Translations under genes and position numbers: made by a program
NCBI GenBank assembly: GCA_009903825.1
Contig: WYEN01000054.1
Span: forward strand, 1 to 40,637
DNA length: 40,637 nucleotides
Source: Desulfurococcales archaeon
GTDB taxonomy: Archaea; Thermoproteota; Thermoprotei_A; Sulfolobales; AG1
Direction: 5' to 3'
In this document: one piece after another, positions 33,879-40,637 of the stretch
Position numbering within the stretch: position 1 is the first letter of the stretch
How the letters are laid out: the number at the start of each line of letters is the position of its first letter
The notes under the pieces: generated by a model
What the model was told of the DNA's origin: nothing
Seen by the model: only the letters and a program-made list of their open reading frames with translations
Databases searched by the model: none

Positions 33879-35036
33879 ATGAGAAAAGCTGTTTTATATA
33901 GGAAATTAGACAAAGAGAGAGTAGAATGTGTCGCATGTGCTCGTAGATGTAAACTTTCACCAGGTCAAGTAGGCTTCTGCGGGATCAGAGGAAATTATAA
34001 TGGAGATCTATATCTTTTGTCATATGGCATTCTTATAGCTATAAACGTGGATCCTATTGAGAAAAAGCCTCTCACACATTTTCACCCAGGCTCTAAAGTT
34101 CTTTCAATAGCCACCACAGGATGCAACTGGGCGTGTGCGTATTGTCAAAACTATGATATCTCTCAGAGAAGACATATAGAAGGTTTTGAATTGGAGCCTG
34201 AGGAGGTTGTTAAGATAGCTCTTGAGACAGGCTCTGACGGAATAACATATACTTATAATGAGCCTACAATATTCATGGAATATGCTCATGACGTAGGAGT
34301 TATCGCTCGAAAAGAAGGTCTCTTCAACACTTTTGTCACCAACGGTTATATGACTGATGAAGCTGTTGATTATCTCTCTGAATTTCTTGATGCTGCCACA
34401 GTAGATATAAAAGGTAATGCTGATAATAATTTTGCTAGAAAATTTATTCAGATAATCAATTATGAGCCTGTCTTCGAGACTTTAAAAGAGCTTAAGAGAA
34501 AAAAGATCTTTATAGAAATAACAGATCTTGTGATACCTAAGGTGGGTGATGATCTTGATAAGGCTAGAAAGCTGGCCAGATGGATCGTGGAGAACCTCGG
34601 TCCAGAGACTCCTGTTCATTTTCTGAGATTCCACCCAGATTATAAAATGCTAGACTACCCACCTACACCTGTGAAAACATTAGAACAACATGTTAAAATA
34701 GCCAGAGAAGAAGGTCTGAAATACGTATATGTAGGCAATGTGCCCGGTCATCCTCTGGAGAACACTTACTGTCCTAACTGTGGCAAACCTGTCATTGTGA
34801 GATATGGATTCGAGATTTTAGAATGGCATCTTGATCAAGAGAATCGCTGTAGATACTGTGGCTATAAAATAAATATTGTAGGCACTTTAAAGAGAAATTA
34901 TAATCCGTATAGAAGCAGATTTATATTCGTCCCAGTACGAGACAAAAAATACGTCTCCATAGATCCTTCTGAGCTAGTGAGAGAAGGCCTGAGAAGCAAG
35001 ATATCTTTGGAAAACATTGATAAAGGAGTAATCTAA
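33879..35036 (+). CDS. amrS: AmmeMemoRadiSam-system radical SAM enzyme
   Basis: A 385-residue radical SAM protein of the AmrS family, a conserved partner of MEMO1- and AMMECR1-like proteins whose chemistry is not fully settled. The radical SAM motif is C82NWACAYC89. An N-terminal Cys cluster (C17, C20, C24, C34, in ECVACARRC and GFCG) and a C-terminal zinc ribbon (CPNCGKP, CRYCGYK) flank the barrel; GSDGITYTYNEPTIF and VTNGYMTDEAVDYL are family marks. TATA-like ATTATATATC ends about 27 bases before the ATG, giving a very short leader. MEMO1 and AMMECR1 genes are not in this window. Confidence 0.92.
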   Translation: MRKAVLYRKLDKERVECVACARRCKLSPGQVGFCGIRGNYNGDLYLLSYGILIAINVDPIEKKPLTHFHPGSKVLSIATTGCNWACAYCQNYDISQRRHIEGFELEPEEVVKIALETGSDGITYTYNEPTIFMEYAHDVGVIARKEGLFNTFVTNGYMTDEAVDYLSEFLDAATVDIKGNADNNFARKFIQIINYEPVFETLKELKRKKIFIEITDLVIPKVGDDLDKARKLARWIVENLGPETPVHFLRFHPDYKMLDYPPTPVKTLEQHVKIAREEGLKYVYVGNVPGHPLENTYCPNCGKPVIVRYGFEILEWHLDQENRCRYCGYKINIVGTLKRNYNPYRSRFIFVPVRDKKYVSIDPSELVREGLRSKISLENIDKGVI

Positions 35037-35038
35037 AT

Positions 35039-36427
35039 CTATATCTTTTTTAAAAGAGAGTATAAATAAAGAAGAGATACGTTTAGAAACAATATGACAG
35101 CTGATATATAGCTTGAGAAGACAAGATCAAGGCCTACAGCATGTGATATTAATCTGTTTATAACAGCTGCTCTCAGATTTTCTTGAGTATTAAGAAACAT
35201 AGGCAATGTACAATTTAAAAACTGATTCTCGAAGACGCTCATTTCTTGAAACGCACATGAGTAAGGACTTGTCACAACAACTATGCTGTTCTCCATCATA
35301 GAATATATTGTTATTATGAAAAGTAGGATCCTTGTTTTATAAGAGGATCTATTGAGAATAATATAGATCGAGTATATCAATAATATTGTGATCGGCGTGA
35401 GAAATCTAGGGCCGTAAGAAAGACCTCCGTGATAATCATGCCACATAGAATATATCATTAGAGGAACAAAAATCATGATCAGATAGATTAGGAAAGCATC
35501 TTTTGAATAAAAATCTTTATAGAAATATATTGATAAGATCAGTGATATGAAAGATATTGGGTAGAGAGACAAAAGACTTTTTCTAGGATCTATAAGTTGA
35601 GCCACAAGCCCTATGAAAACTGGTGTGTCAAAACCTGTTCCAAAACCTCTCTCTGACGAATATATGATCTCAGGGAAAATAAAGGGGTTTCCTGTTGTAG
35701 AGAGATTATAATAGAATTGAAATGATAATGCAATCGAGAATATAGAGATCCATATGATGATTATTGAGAAAAGTTTTTTATAAGTAGTTATTTTTATTCT
35801 GAAATTATTGATTAATTTGATCAGTATGAAAATAGATATCGAAAAGATCATGATTATTGTAGAAGGATCTGTTAGCAGAGCAATTCCGGAAAACAGGCTA
35901 TGCATGATCACATCTTTAAGCTCAGGATCTTTTTTATACAACATGTTTGATGAGTGATATAACAGTGCTGAGTAGCACATCATTAATAAAGCCTGTGGAA
36001 ATATATGTGAGGAATATATCCAGGGCATTGATGCAAATACTCCGCTTATTAATGAGGCCATTATATATTCTTTGTATGGTCCGAATCTTTTTATAAATAG
36101 ATACATATATATCATAGAGATCATTGTTGAGATACTCATCACAAGACCTCCTATAAAAAGACCTGTCTCATAGTTGTTTGCTAGACATTCTAAAGGAGAT
36201 ATTATCAGAGGAACTCCTACAGGTCCTGCAAATATGTATCTATCTTTTATCTTGATCACGTCAGTATAATACCACTCCATCTTCTCTAGAAAGAAAGATC
36301 CTTTGCATATCTGTTTCGATAGATCTATTATAATTGCAGTATAACTTGTTAAGATCCCTATGTTTATGCTAAGGATCATTATTATCAATGATATCATTAT
36401 TATGATTATAAGAGGCTTCTCTTTCAA
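35039..36427 (-). CDS. Polytopic membrane protein, GT-C glycosyltransferase-like
   Basis: A 462-residue, very hydrophobic protein with about 11-12 transmembrane helices. The segment SMWHDYHGGLSYGPRFLTPI before the last helices is typical of GT-C/ArnT-like lipid-linked sugar transferases and their relatives, and an acidic loop (ICKGSFFLEKMEWYYTDVIKIKDRY) follows the first helix, but no clear DxD catalytic motif is visible. It converges with amrS (two bases apart) and is divergent from the GT75 gene, so it likely belongs to the surface-glycan group on the right. The start is TTG at 36427, about 25 bases after a TATA-like AAATTTATTT. The enzymatic role is uncertain. Confidence 0.75.
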   Translation of the reverse strand: MKEKPLIIIIMISLIIMILSINIGILTSYTAIIIDLSKQICKGSFFLEKMEWYYTDVIKIKDRYIFAGPVGVPLIISPLECLANNYETGLFIGGLVMSISTMISMIYMYLFIKRFGPYKEYIMASLISGVFASMPWIYSSHIFPQALLMMCYSALLYHSSNMLYKKDPELKDVIMHSLFSGIALLTDPSTIIMIFSISIFILIKLINNFRIKITTYKKLFSIIIIWISIFSIALSFQFYYNLSTTGNPFIFPEIIYSSERGFGTGFDTPVFIGLVAQLIDPRKSLLSLYPISFISLILSIYFYKDFYSKDAFLIYLIMIFVPLMIYSMWHDYHGGLSYGPRFLTPITILLIYSIYIILNRSSYKTRILLFIITIYSMMENSIVVVTSPYSCAFQEMSVFENQFLNCTLPMFLNTQENLRAAVINRLISHAVGLDLVFSSYISAVILFLNVSLLYLYSLLKKI

Positions 36428-36482
36428 AATTTTATACCAGAAATAAATTTAATATTATCAAAAAAATCTGATGTGAAACAAC

Positions 36483-37619
36483 ATGAGAGGAGATAAAAAG
36501 ATCTATTTGGTCACTGCCTCAGTAAATTCTCTGGATAATCTATTGACAATATTTGAGGAGGAGAAGGAGAGACCTGAAAAGATCATAATAGTTGATGAGG
36601 GAGATGAGAGACTTAGAGAATATAATAAAAAGATTCTTAGAAGACTGAATGTCGAGATATCATTCTACGGCCCTGAGGAGAGGATTGAGTGGTTTAAAAA
36701 GACTTATGGGTCTTCTTCAGAGAAATATATCAAGCTGATCCCTGAGAGAAGTCATGCCGAGACCAGCTTCGGCTTCTTAGTATCATATGCAGAAGAAGCT
36801 GATTATATCATAGAGCTTGATGATGATGTGTATGGTGAGAAGGGTTATAAACTTATAAATGATCATTTGAGTAATCTAGAGAGTAGTAGAGGAGTTTTAG
36901 TATCATCGTCATCTGGCTGGGTCAACACTATAGATTTTCTAGATCTGAATCTAGATAAAAATGAGAGGATCTTCCCCAGAGGACATCCTTATGATCCTTC
37001 TATAAGAAGATATGAGTATAAATTTGATAATATAGAGAGCGACTGTGTTTTAAACATGGGTCTATGGACAGGATCTCCAGATCTTGATGCAGTAACAATA
37101 TTATATCACGGCGGTGTTGACGGAGTCTCAGAGATAAGATCTGTCAGGCCATTGTATGATAAGATAGTTGTTGATAAAAATAATTTTTACGCAGTATGTT
37201 CAATGAACACTTCATTCAGAAGAAGACTTGTGCCAGCATTTTATCAGCTGTATATGAGATACATGGGTATAGACAGATTTGATGATATATGGTCTGGATT
37301 ATTTGCTAAGAAAATTGCAGATGCTGTTGGAGACAGATTTTGTCTGGGCAAACCTGCTATGAGACATCTGAAGAGACCTAGAAGTGTTTGGAAAGATCTT
37401 AGGGCTGAGCTGGAGGGCATGATCATAAATGAGATCTTGTGGAGAATAGTTGCTGAGACAGAGATAAAAAGCAGAAATTATCTTGATGGATATAGAGAGC
37501 TTGCAGAATATCTTGAGAAGAGACTAGAAGTGTTTAAAGATGATCTTCATAAAAAATTTATGAAAACACAGATTGAGAAAATGTTTCTATGGACGGAAGC
37601 TGTCGACAAGATCAGTTGA
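36483..37619 (+). CDS. GT75-like glycosyltransferase (reversibly glycosylated polypeptide family)
   Basis: A 378-residue cytosolic GT-A-fold protein. The metal/nucleotide motif is ELDDDVYGE (DDD at 113-115), and VLNMGLWTGSPDLDAVT near 190 matches the NxGLWxxxPDxDA signature of plant reversibly glycosylated polypeptides and UDP-arabinopyranose mutases (GT75). Archaeal homologues are little studied; they could mutate or transfer a nucleotide sugar for surface or N-glycans. The helical C-terminus (300-378) is charged. It is divergent from the GT-C-like membrane protein and lies near a GT4, supporting a glycan role. Confidence 0.83.
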   Translation: MRGDKKIYLVTASVNSLDNLLTIFEEEKERPEKIIIVDEGDERLREYNKKILRRLNVEISFYGPEERIEWFKKTYGSSSEKYIKLIPERSHAETSFGFLVSYAEEADYIIELDDDVYGEKGYKLINDHLSNLESSRGVLVSSSSGWVNTIDFLDLNLDKNERIFPRGHPYDPSIRRYEYKFDNIESDCVLNMGLWTGSPDLDAVTILYHGGVDGVSEIRSVRPLYDKIVVDKNNFYAVCSMNTSFRRRLVPAFYQLYMRYMGIDRFDDIWSGLFAKKIADAVGDRFCLGKPAMRHLKRPRSVWKDLRAELEGMIINEILWRIVAETEIKSRNYLDGYRELAEYLEKRLEVFKDDLHKKFMKTQIEKMFLWTEAVDKIS

Positions 37620-37634
37620 TAATTTAAAATAGAT

Positions 37635-38084
37635 CTAGATCTTTTCATCGAGAGAGTCTTCGTTTTCACATCGAATCTCTATGTCGCCATCTCTTAAAAT
37701 CATAATTTGGATCGGACGAACCACTCTTCTTCTTTTTATACATTTATCAGCTTTAATATGTAGAAGCGCCTGAATATATGGAAGATTTATTTTTAATTTG
37801 ATCCCTAGCTCATCTGCTTTCTCAAAAATGATTCTTGGAATATCTAAAGTATGTGTGGAGGGTTTAATGATCATTTTTTCTATAGAAAACATCTCTTTAT
37901 ATACATCAAGTGTTTTTAAAGCTATTCTGATGTTTTTCCAGGCGTTCTTCTCTATAATACTTATATTGCTTCTAGAAGTGTTCATGATTTTGGCAATCTC
38001 TTCTTGAGTATATCCCATTATTCTCATCTTAAGAACTTTATATTGTCTCTCACTTAAAAGACCGTATTTATGTTCTCTACTCAT
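37635..38084 (-). CDS. Tfx family DNA-binding protein
   Basis: A 149-residue regulator. The N-terminal HTH LSERQYKVLKMRIMGYTQEEIAKIMNTSRSNISIIEKNAWKNI (about 9-52) is the Tfx hallmark; Tfx of Methanothermobacter binds downstream of the fmdECB promoter and is linked to molybdate. The remaining 95 residues form the usual Tfx C-terminal domain. AGAGGATC precedes the ATG at six-base spacing. It directly follows the unknown 232-residue gene on the same strand, 36 bases apart, and may regulate the neighbouring glycan genes, though no binding site was identified. Confidence 0.85.
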   Translation of the reverse strand: MSREHKYGLLSERQYKVLKMRIMGYTQEEIAKIMNTSRSNISIIEKNAWKNIRIALKTLDVYKEMFSIEKMIIKPSTHTLDIPRIIFEKADELGIKLKINLPYIQALLHIKADKCIKRRRVVRPIQIMILRDGDIEIRCENEDSLDEKI

Positions 38085-38120
38085 CTTTAGATCCTCTTCA
38101 GACCTCTCAATTATAATCTT

Positions 38121-38819
38121 TTATTTAGTCTCGATAAGACGTTTTAGATACATTGCTTGATCTATTTTTCTCATATCTGGAGGTTTATACGTGTATGTTA
38201 TGGCGAGATATATGTTCTTCTCTGTGAGCGAAGTCTTAAGTATCTGAGTGGCGTATACGATGAAATCTGTCTTATCTGATATTATATTCATGATCTCTAT
38301 TATCATATGATCGATTACTTGAAACATCAGCGTGACCTCATCTATCATAAGATCTCTACATAATGACTCACGATCTTTCTCTTTATATATGTTCATAAGC
38401 CACATCTCAAAGCTCATAGCCCATTTACTTTTTGTTCTACAAGGGATTCTACGCTCTATCTCTCTCACAACATATTTATACATAAACTCTGCAATGATAT
38501 CTGGATGAATGACGTAATAGATCTTTTCTTTTTTATCTGGCTGAGGTATTCTCAGAGGATTTATATAGAAATATTCTACTATAATTGGATGAATAATCTC
38601 TTCACTCACATCTAACGCTATAAGAAACTTTTTTCTATGTCTTGTTTGAAGAACCTCTGGGTATATAAGAATATCTCTGTCTCTAAATTGTGGAAGAAGA
38701 TTCGGGAAAGATCTTATGACATCGATCATCTCATCAAAATATATGTACTCAAGATCTTTTAATTCAGCCCTAGAATATTTCTCGTCAGTTGCCGAGATTC
38801 TTATGTTCTCAGAGAGCAT
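38121..38819 (-). CDS. Hypothetical protein, not recognised
   Basis: A 232-residue soluble protein rich in Ile, Glu, Arg and Tyr, with no signal peptide, membrane helix or cysteine motif; only two cysteines are present. Secondary structure looks mixed: a beta-rich centre (KFLIALDVSEEIIHPIIVEYFYI) and a long helical region (residues 100-190). AAGGG lies six bases before the ATG. It lies between the GT4 gene and Tfx on the minus strand. I do not recognise it and propose no function; co-transcription with Tfx suggests a linked role. Confidence 0.75.
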   Translation of the reverse strand: MLSENIRISATDEKYSRAELKDLEYIYFDEMIDVIRSFPNLLPQFRDRDILIYPEVLQTRHRKKFLIALDVSEEIIHPIIVEYFYINPLRIPQPDKKEKIYYVIHPDIIAEFMYKYVVREIERRIPCRTKSKWAMSFEMWLMNIYKEKDRESLCRDLMIDEVTLMFQVIDHMIIEIMNIISDKTDFIVYATQILKTSLTEKNIYLAITYTYKPPDMRKIDQAMYLKRLIETK

Positions 38820-38889
38820 CTAAAACCCTTAAAAAATTTTCTTTGTAATTTTATAAGCGATTTAATAATATTTCTGAGAAAAGCTTGAT

Positions 38890-40011
38890 CTAGCTTTTCA
38901 CAAGGTCAAGCATGATCTTCTCTAATTTATCAACGACATTATCCCAGCTACATCTCTCTCTAACATATTCAAGCGATTTAGATGCTTTTGCCAAAGCCTC
39001 TTCTTTATGATCTATGACGTATTTAACAAGATCTATGAATTTATCAAGATCATTAGTTTTAAATATGTAGGCTCTGTCCTCATCTACTACGCCAGTCTCA
39101 TGAAAGATCTCGCTCGCGATCACTGGTTTTCCATATCCCATACATTCTACAATACTTAATCCATAGCCTTCTTCTGCTATAGAAGGTGCTATACATAGAT
39201 CAGCTATTTTATAATATTGTGAAACGTCTTCTGCATCTATTATTATCTCAACTATTTTTCTATTGAACATCTTATTTATCTCCTCCGCCTCTCTAACGAT
39301 CTGCATCATGTATTCTATCTCACTTCTACTCACGCCTGATCCTCCCACTAGCCATAATCTTACATTTTTTCTCTCTTCTGCTAATCTTCTGATCATTTTT
39401 AGAGAAAGATGTTGAGCTTTATTAGGTGAGAATCTTGCTATCTGCACTATATCAAAGAACTCATTATCAATATGTTCATATCTTAATGGAGCATCCGCTC
39501 CTTCACTACCTAAAACATATATCTTATCAGGATCAGCGCTAAGAAAACGCTCAAGATCTTTTTTAACAATTTCTGTAGGCACAACAATTTTATCAGCTCT
39601 TTCGACAACTTTTCTAAGAACATGTTTTCTCAAATAATATCTAATAAGATCTTTTCTTGCTATAGGAGATCTGAAGAGGCCAACATCATGTATTATAGAG
39701 ATCACAGGTATATCTCTTTTTATATATAGAGAGGACGACTCTCCCCAGTAGCTGTTTATGATCGTAACATCAGGTCTCATAGAATTTGTATATGAGGCCG
39801 CTTTTCTAGAGAACATATAGCTGGATATTATAGGCATAGATATTCTTGATCTTATCACATGTATTCTATCATCATTTTTAACATCAGATCTTGTGATCAC
39901 GTGAACATCATAGCCTTTTCTTAAAAGTCTCTCATATACTCTATATATAAATTTCTCTGACCCGCCTTTTACTATTGGCCACCAAGCTCTTGATATAATA
40001 AAGATCTTCAT
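38890..40011 (-). CDS. GT4-family glycosyltransferase
   Basis: A roughly 373-residue GT-B-fold retaining glycosyltransferase. The start MKIFIISRAWWPIVKGGSEKF has the GG loop of GT4 acceptor domains. ARFSPNKAQHLSLKM opens the donor domain, with KxxLV...WLVGG, and EEGYGLSIVECMGYGKPVIAS carries the EX7E motif that binds the nucleotide sugar. It probably adds a hexose in surface polysaccharide, glycolipid or N-glycan synthesis. A TTG at 40020 opens the frame three codons earlier; the ATG at 40011 begins where the family usually does and was chosen. Confidence 0.9.
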   Translation of the reverse strand: MKIFIISRAWWPIVKGGSEKFIYRVYERLLRKGYDVHVITRSDVKNDDRIHVIRSRISMPIISSYMFSRKAASYTNSMRPDVTIINSYWGESSSLYIKRDIPVISIIHDVGLFRSPIARKDLIRYYLRKHVLRKVVERADKIVVPTEIVKKDLERFLSADPDKIYVLGSEGADAPLRYEHIDNEFFDIVQIARFSPNKAQHLSLKMIRRLAEERKNVRLWLVGGSGVSRSEIEYMMQIVREAEEINKMFNRKIVEIIIDAEDVSQYYKIADLCIAPSIAEEGYGLSIVECMGYGKPVIASEIFHETGVVDEDRAYIFKTNDLDKFIDLVKYVIDHKEEALAKASKSLEYVRERCSWDNVVDKLEKIMLDLVKS

Positions 40012-40062
40012 ATTAATCAACTAAATTATTTTTTATTTATAAAGATATAATAGGTTTCATTT

Positions 40063-40473
40063 TCATTTTAAAAGCTTTGTTAACAGTCTCTCCTCAATAT
40101 CTATTAATTCATATGAATCTCTTATTTTTAGTAGATGAGTTTTGTTAACATGATCATCTGAAGATCCGAATCCAGGGATCTCTTCAAATAATTCTTTATC
40201 TTCGCTTAACAATTTTGTCAGCATGATCTCATCTATATCCGGTATGATCATTATTTTTTTAAGTGAACATCTCTCAAGCAGATAATCAATATGCCAGAAC
40301 AGTCTCTTCTTTCTTCTCAAACCTATGTGTCTAAGGATCCTTGAACAATTTATGCCACATGACCCTATGTAGATGTAGAAGCCCTTGTCAAGTGTAAAGA
40401 TCTTTGCTCTAGTCTTTATATTAACATGATCATGACAATAGATCAATAGTATGTATGATGATTTTATCTTCAT
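40063..40473 (-). CDS. DUF123 domain protein
   Basis: A 136-residue protein with the DUF123 marks: KGFYIYIGSCG (29-39), a RHIGLRRKKRLFWHIDYLLE block, and EIPGFGSSDDH, where most members have GFGSSDC; here Asp replaces Cys. The fold is a circularly permuted GIY-YIG-like domain, and in other archaea it is found alone or fused to endonuclease III, suggesting DNA repair or nuclease function. AAGTGAG lies close to the ATG. It stands upstream of the GT4 gene on the same strand, 42 bases away, without obvious functional link. Confidence 0.85.
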   Translation of the reverse strand: MKIKSSYILLIYCHDHVNIKTRAKIFTLDKGFYIYIGSCGINCSRILRHIGLRRKKRLFWHIDYLLERCSLKKIMIIPDIDEIMLTKLLSEDKELFEEIPGFGSSDDHVNKTHLLKIRDSYELIDIEERLLTKLLK

Positions 40474-40554
40474 CTCACTTATATGTAGAGACCTCCAAAA
40501 ACTCTTAGTATAAGAAAGATAAATATAACAACCACAGAAATTTTTAAGAATATG

Positions 40555-40637
40555 TGGCGGGCCCGCGGGGATTTGAACCCCGGACCATCGGCTCTCACCG
40601 CGCAGGAGCCATAGAGCTTAGAAGGCCGACGCCCTAT
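40555..40637 (-). tRNA. tRNA-Arg (anticodon UCU) with intron, 5' end beyond the window
   Basis: Reading the minus strand, the right edge falls in the D-loop. D-stem strand GGGC, G26, anticodon stem UCGGC (40629-40625) and loop CUUCUA follow. An intron of about 25 bases (40618-40594) sits at the standard 37/38 position, then A38, GCCGA, variable UGGUC, T-arm CGGGG UUCAAAU CCCCG, acceptor CGGGCCC, discriminator G and an encoded CCA (40557-40555). AGA is the dominant Arg codon in this window, which fits. About 20 bases of the 5' end are missing. Confidence 0.9.

Overview
The window is about 40.6 kb of AT-rich archaeal chromosome, most likely from a hyperthermophilic Thermoproteota (crenarchaeote). 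The evidence is archaeal-type prefoldin beta followed by a DUF3194-type protein, a class II methionine aminopeptidase, Tfx, DUF1512, DUF134 and DUF123 family proteins, a tetraether-lipid radical SAM enzyme (Tes), a tRNA with an anticodon-loop intron, and heavy AGA/ATA codon use. I cannot fix the order or genus. There are no insertion sequences, CRISPR arrays or phage modules; this is dense housekeeping sequence with a few odd spots.

Layout. 1-2540 (minus): a DHH phosphoesterase cut by the left edge, DUF3194, prefoldin beta, and a PPP-type protein phosphatase. 2598-10180 (plus): leucyl-tRNA synthetase, a metallo-beta-lactamase-fold hydrolase, a class V aminotransferase, a ThiL-like kinase and a CoA-disulfide-reductase-type flavoprotein. 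10329-12110: Tes. 12103-14541 (minus): a membrane zinc-ribbon protein, DUF1512 and methionine aminopeptidase. 14540-15039: the decayed two ends of an M19 membrane dipeptidase, with a GC-rich, highly foldable RNA-like block between them. 15048-20415: acyl-CoA dehydrogenase, a small membrane protein, tRNA-Ala(UGC), an anion permease, a DHH/RecJ-like protein and NagA. 20532-23830: acyl-CoA synthetase, ornithine-cyclodeaminase-family reductase and a small Cys-rich protein. 24037-25641 (minus): a DtxR-type regulator, a DUF134 regulator and two extremely aromatic small proteins. 25774-35036: GlmS, a zinc-finger protein, an E1-like ThiF protein, an orphan 3' half of a tRNA, an M50 protease, SHMT, a CinA-like protein, an aminotransferase, a candidate C/D sRNA and AmrS. 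35039-40473: a surface-glycan set (membrane GT-C-like protein, GT75, GT4) with a Tfx regulator, an unknown protein and DUF123. The right edge cuts an intron-containing tRNA-Arg(UCU).

How the genes fit together. GlmS and NagA point to amino-sugar supply and salvage, and the right-end glycosyltransferases are likely consumers of activated sugars. Tes makes membrane-spanning tetraether lipids. The acyl-CoA dehydrogenase and acyl-CoA synthetase suggest short-chain acid metabolism. The DtxR/DUF134 block looks metal-responsive and is the best candidate for an undescribed protein system.

The most interesting points are the orphan initiator-like tRNA 3' half with its own promoter (candidate split tRNA), the structured RNA block inside the dead dipeptidase, the Trp/Tyr-rich proteins, a leucyl-tRNA synthetase whose N-terminus lies in frame upstream of any ordinary start codon, and about five-fold over-representation of GATC. 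Many genes have a TATA-like box about 25 bases before a start codon, often GTG or TTG, which points to widespread leaderless translation; several starts were chosen on that basis.
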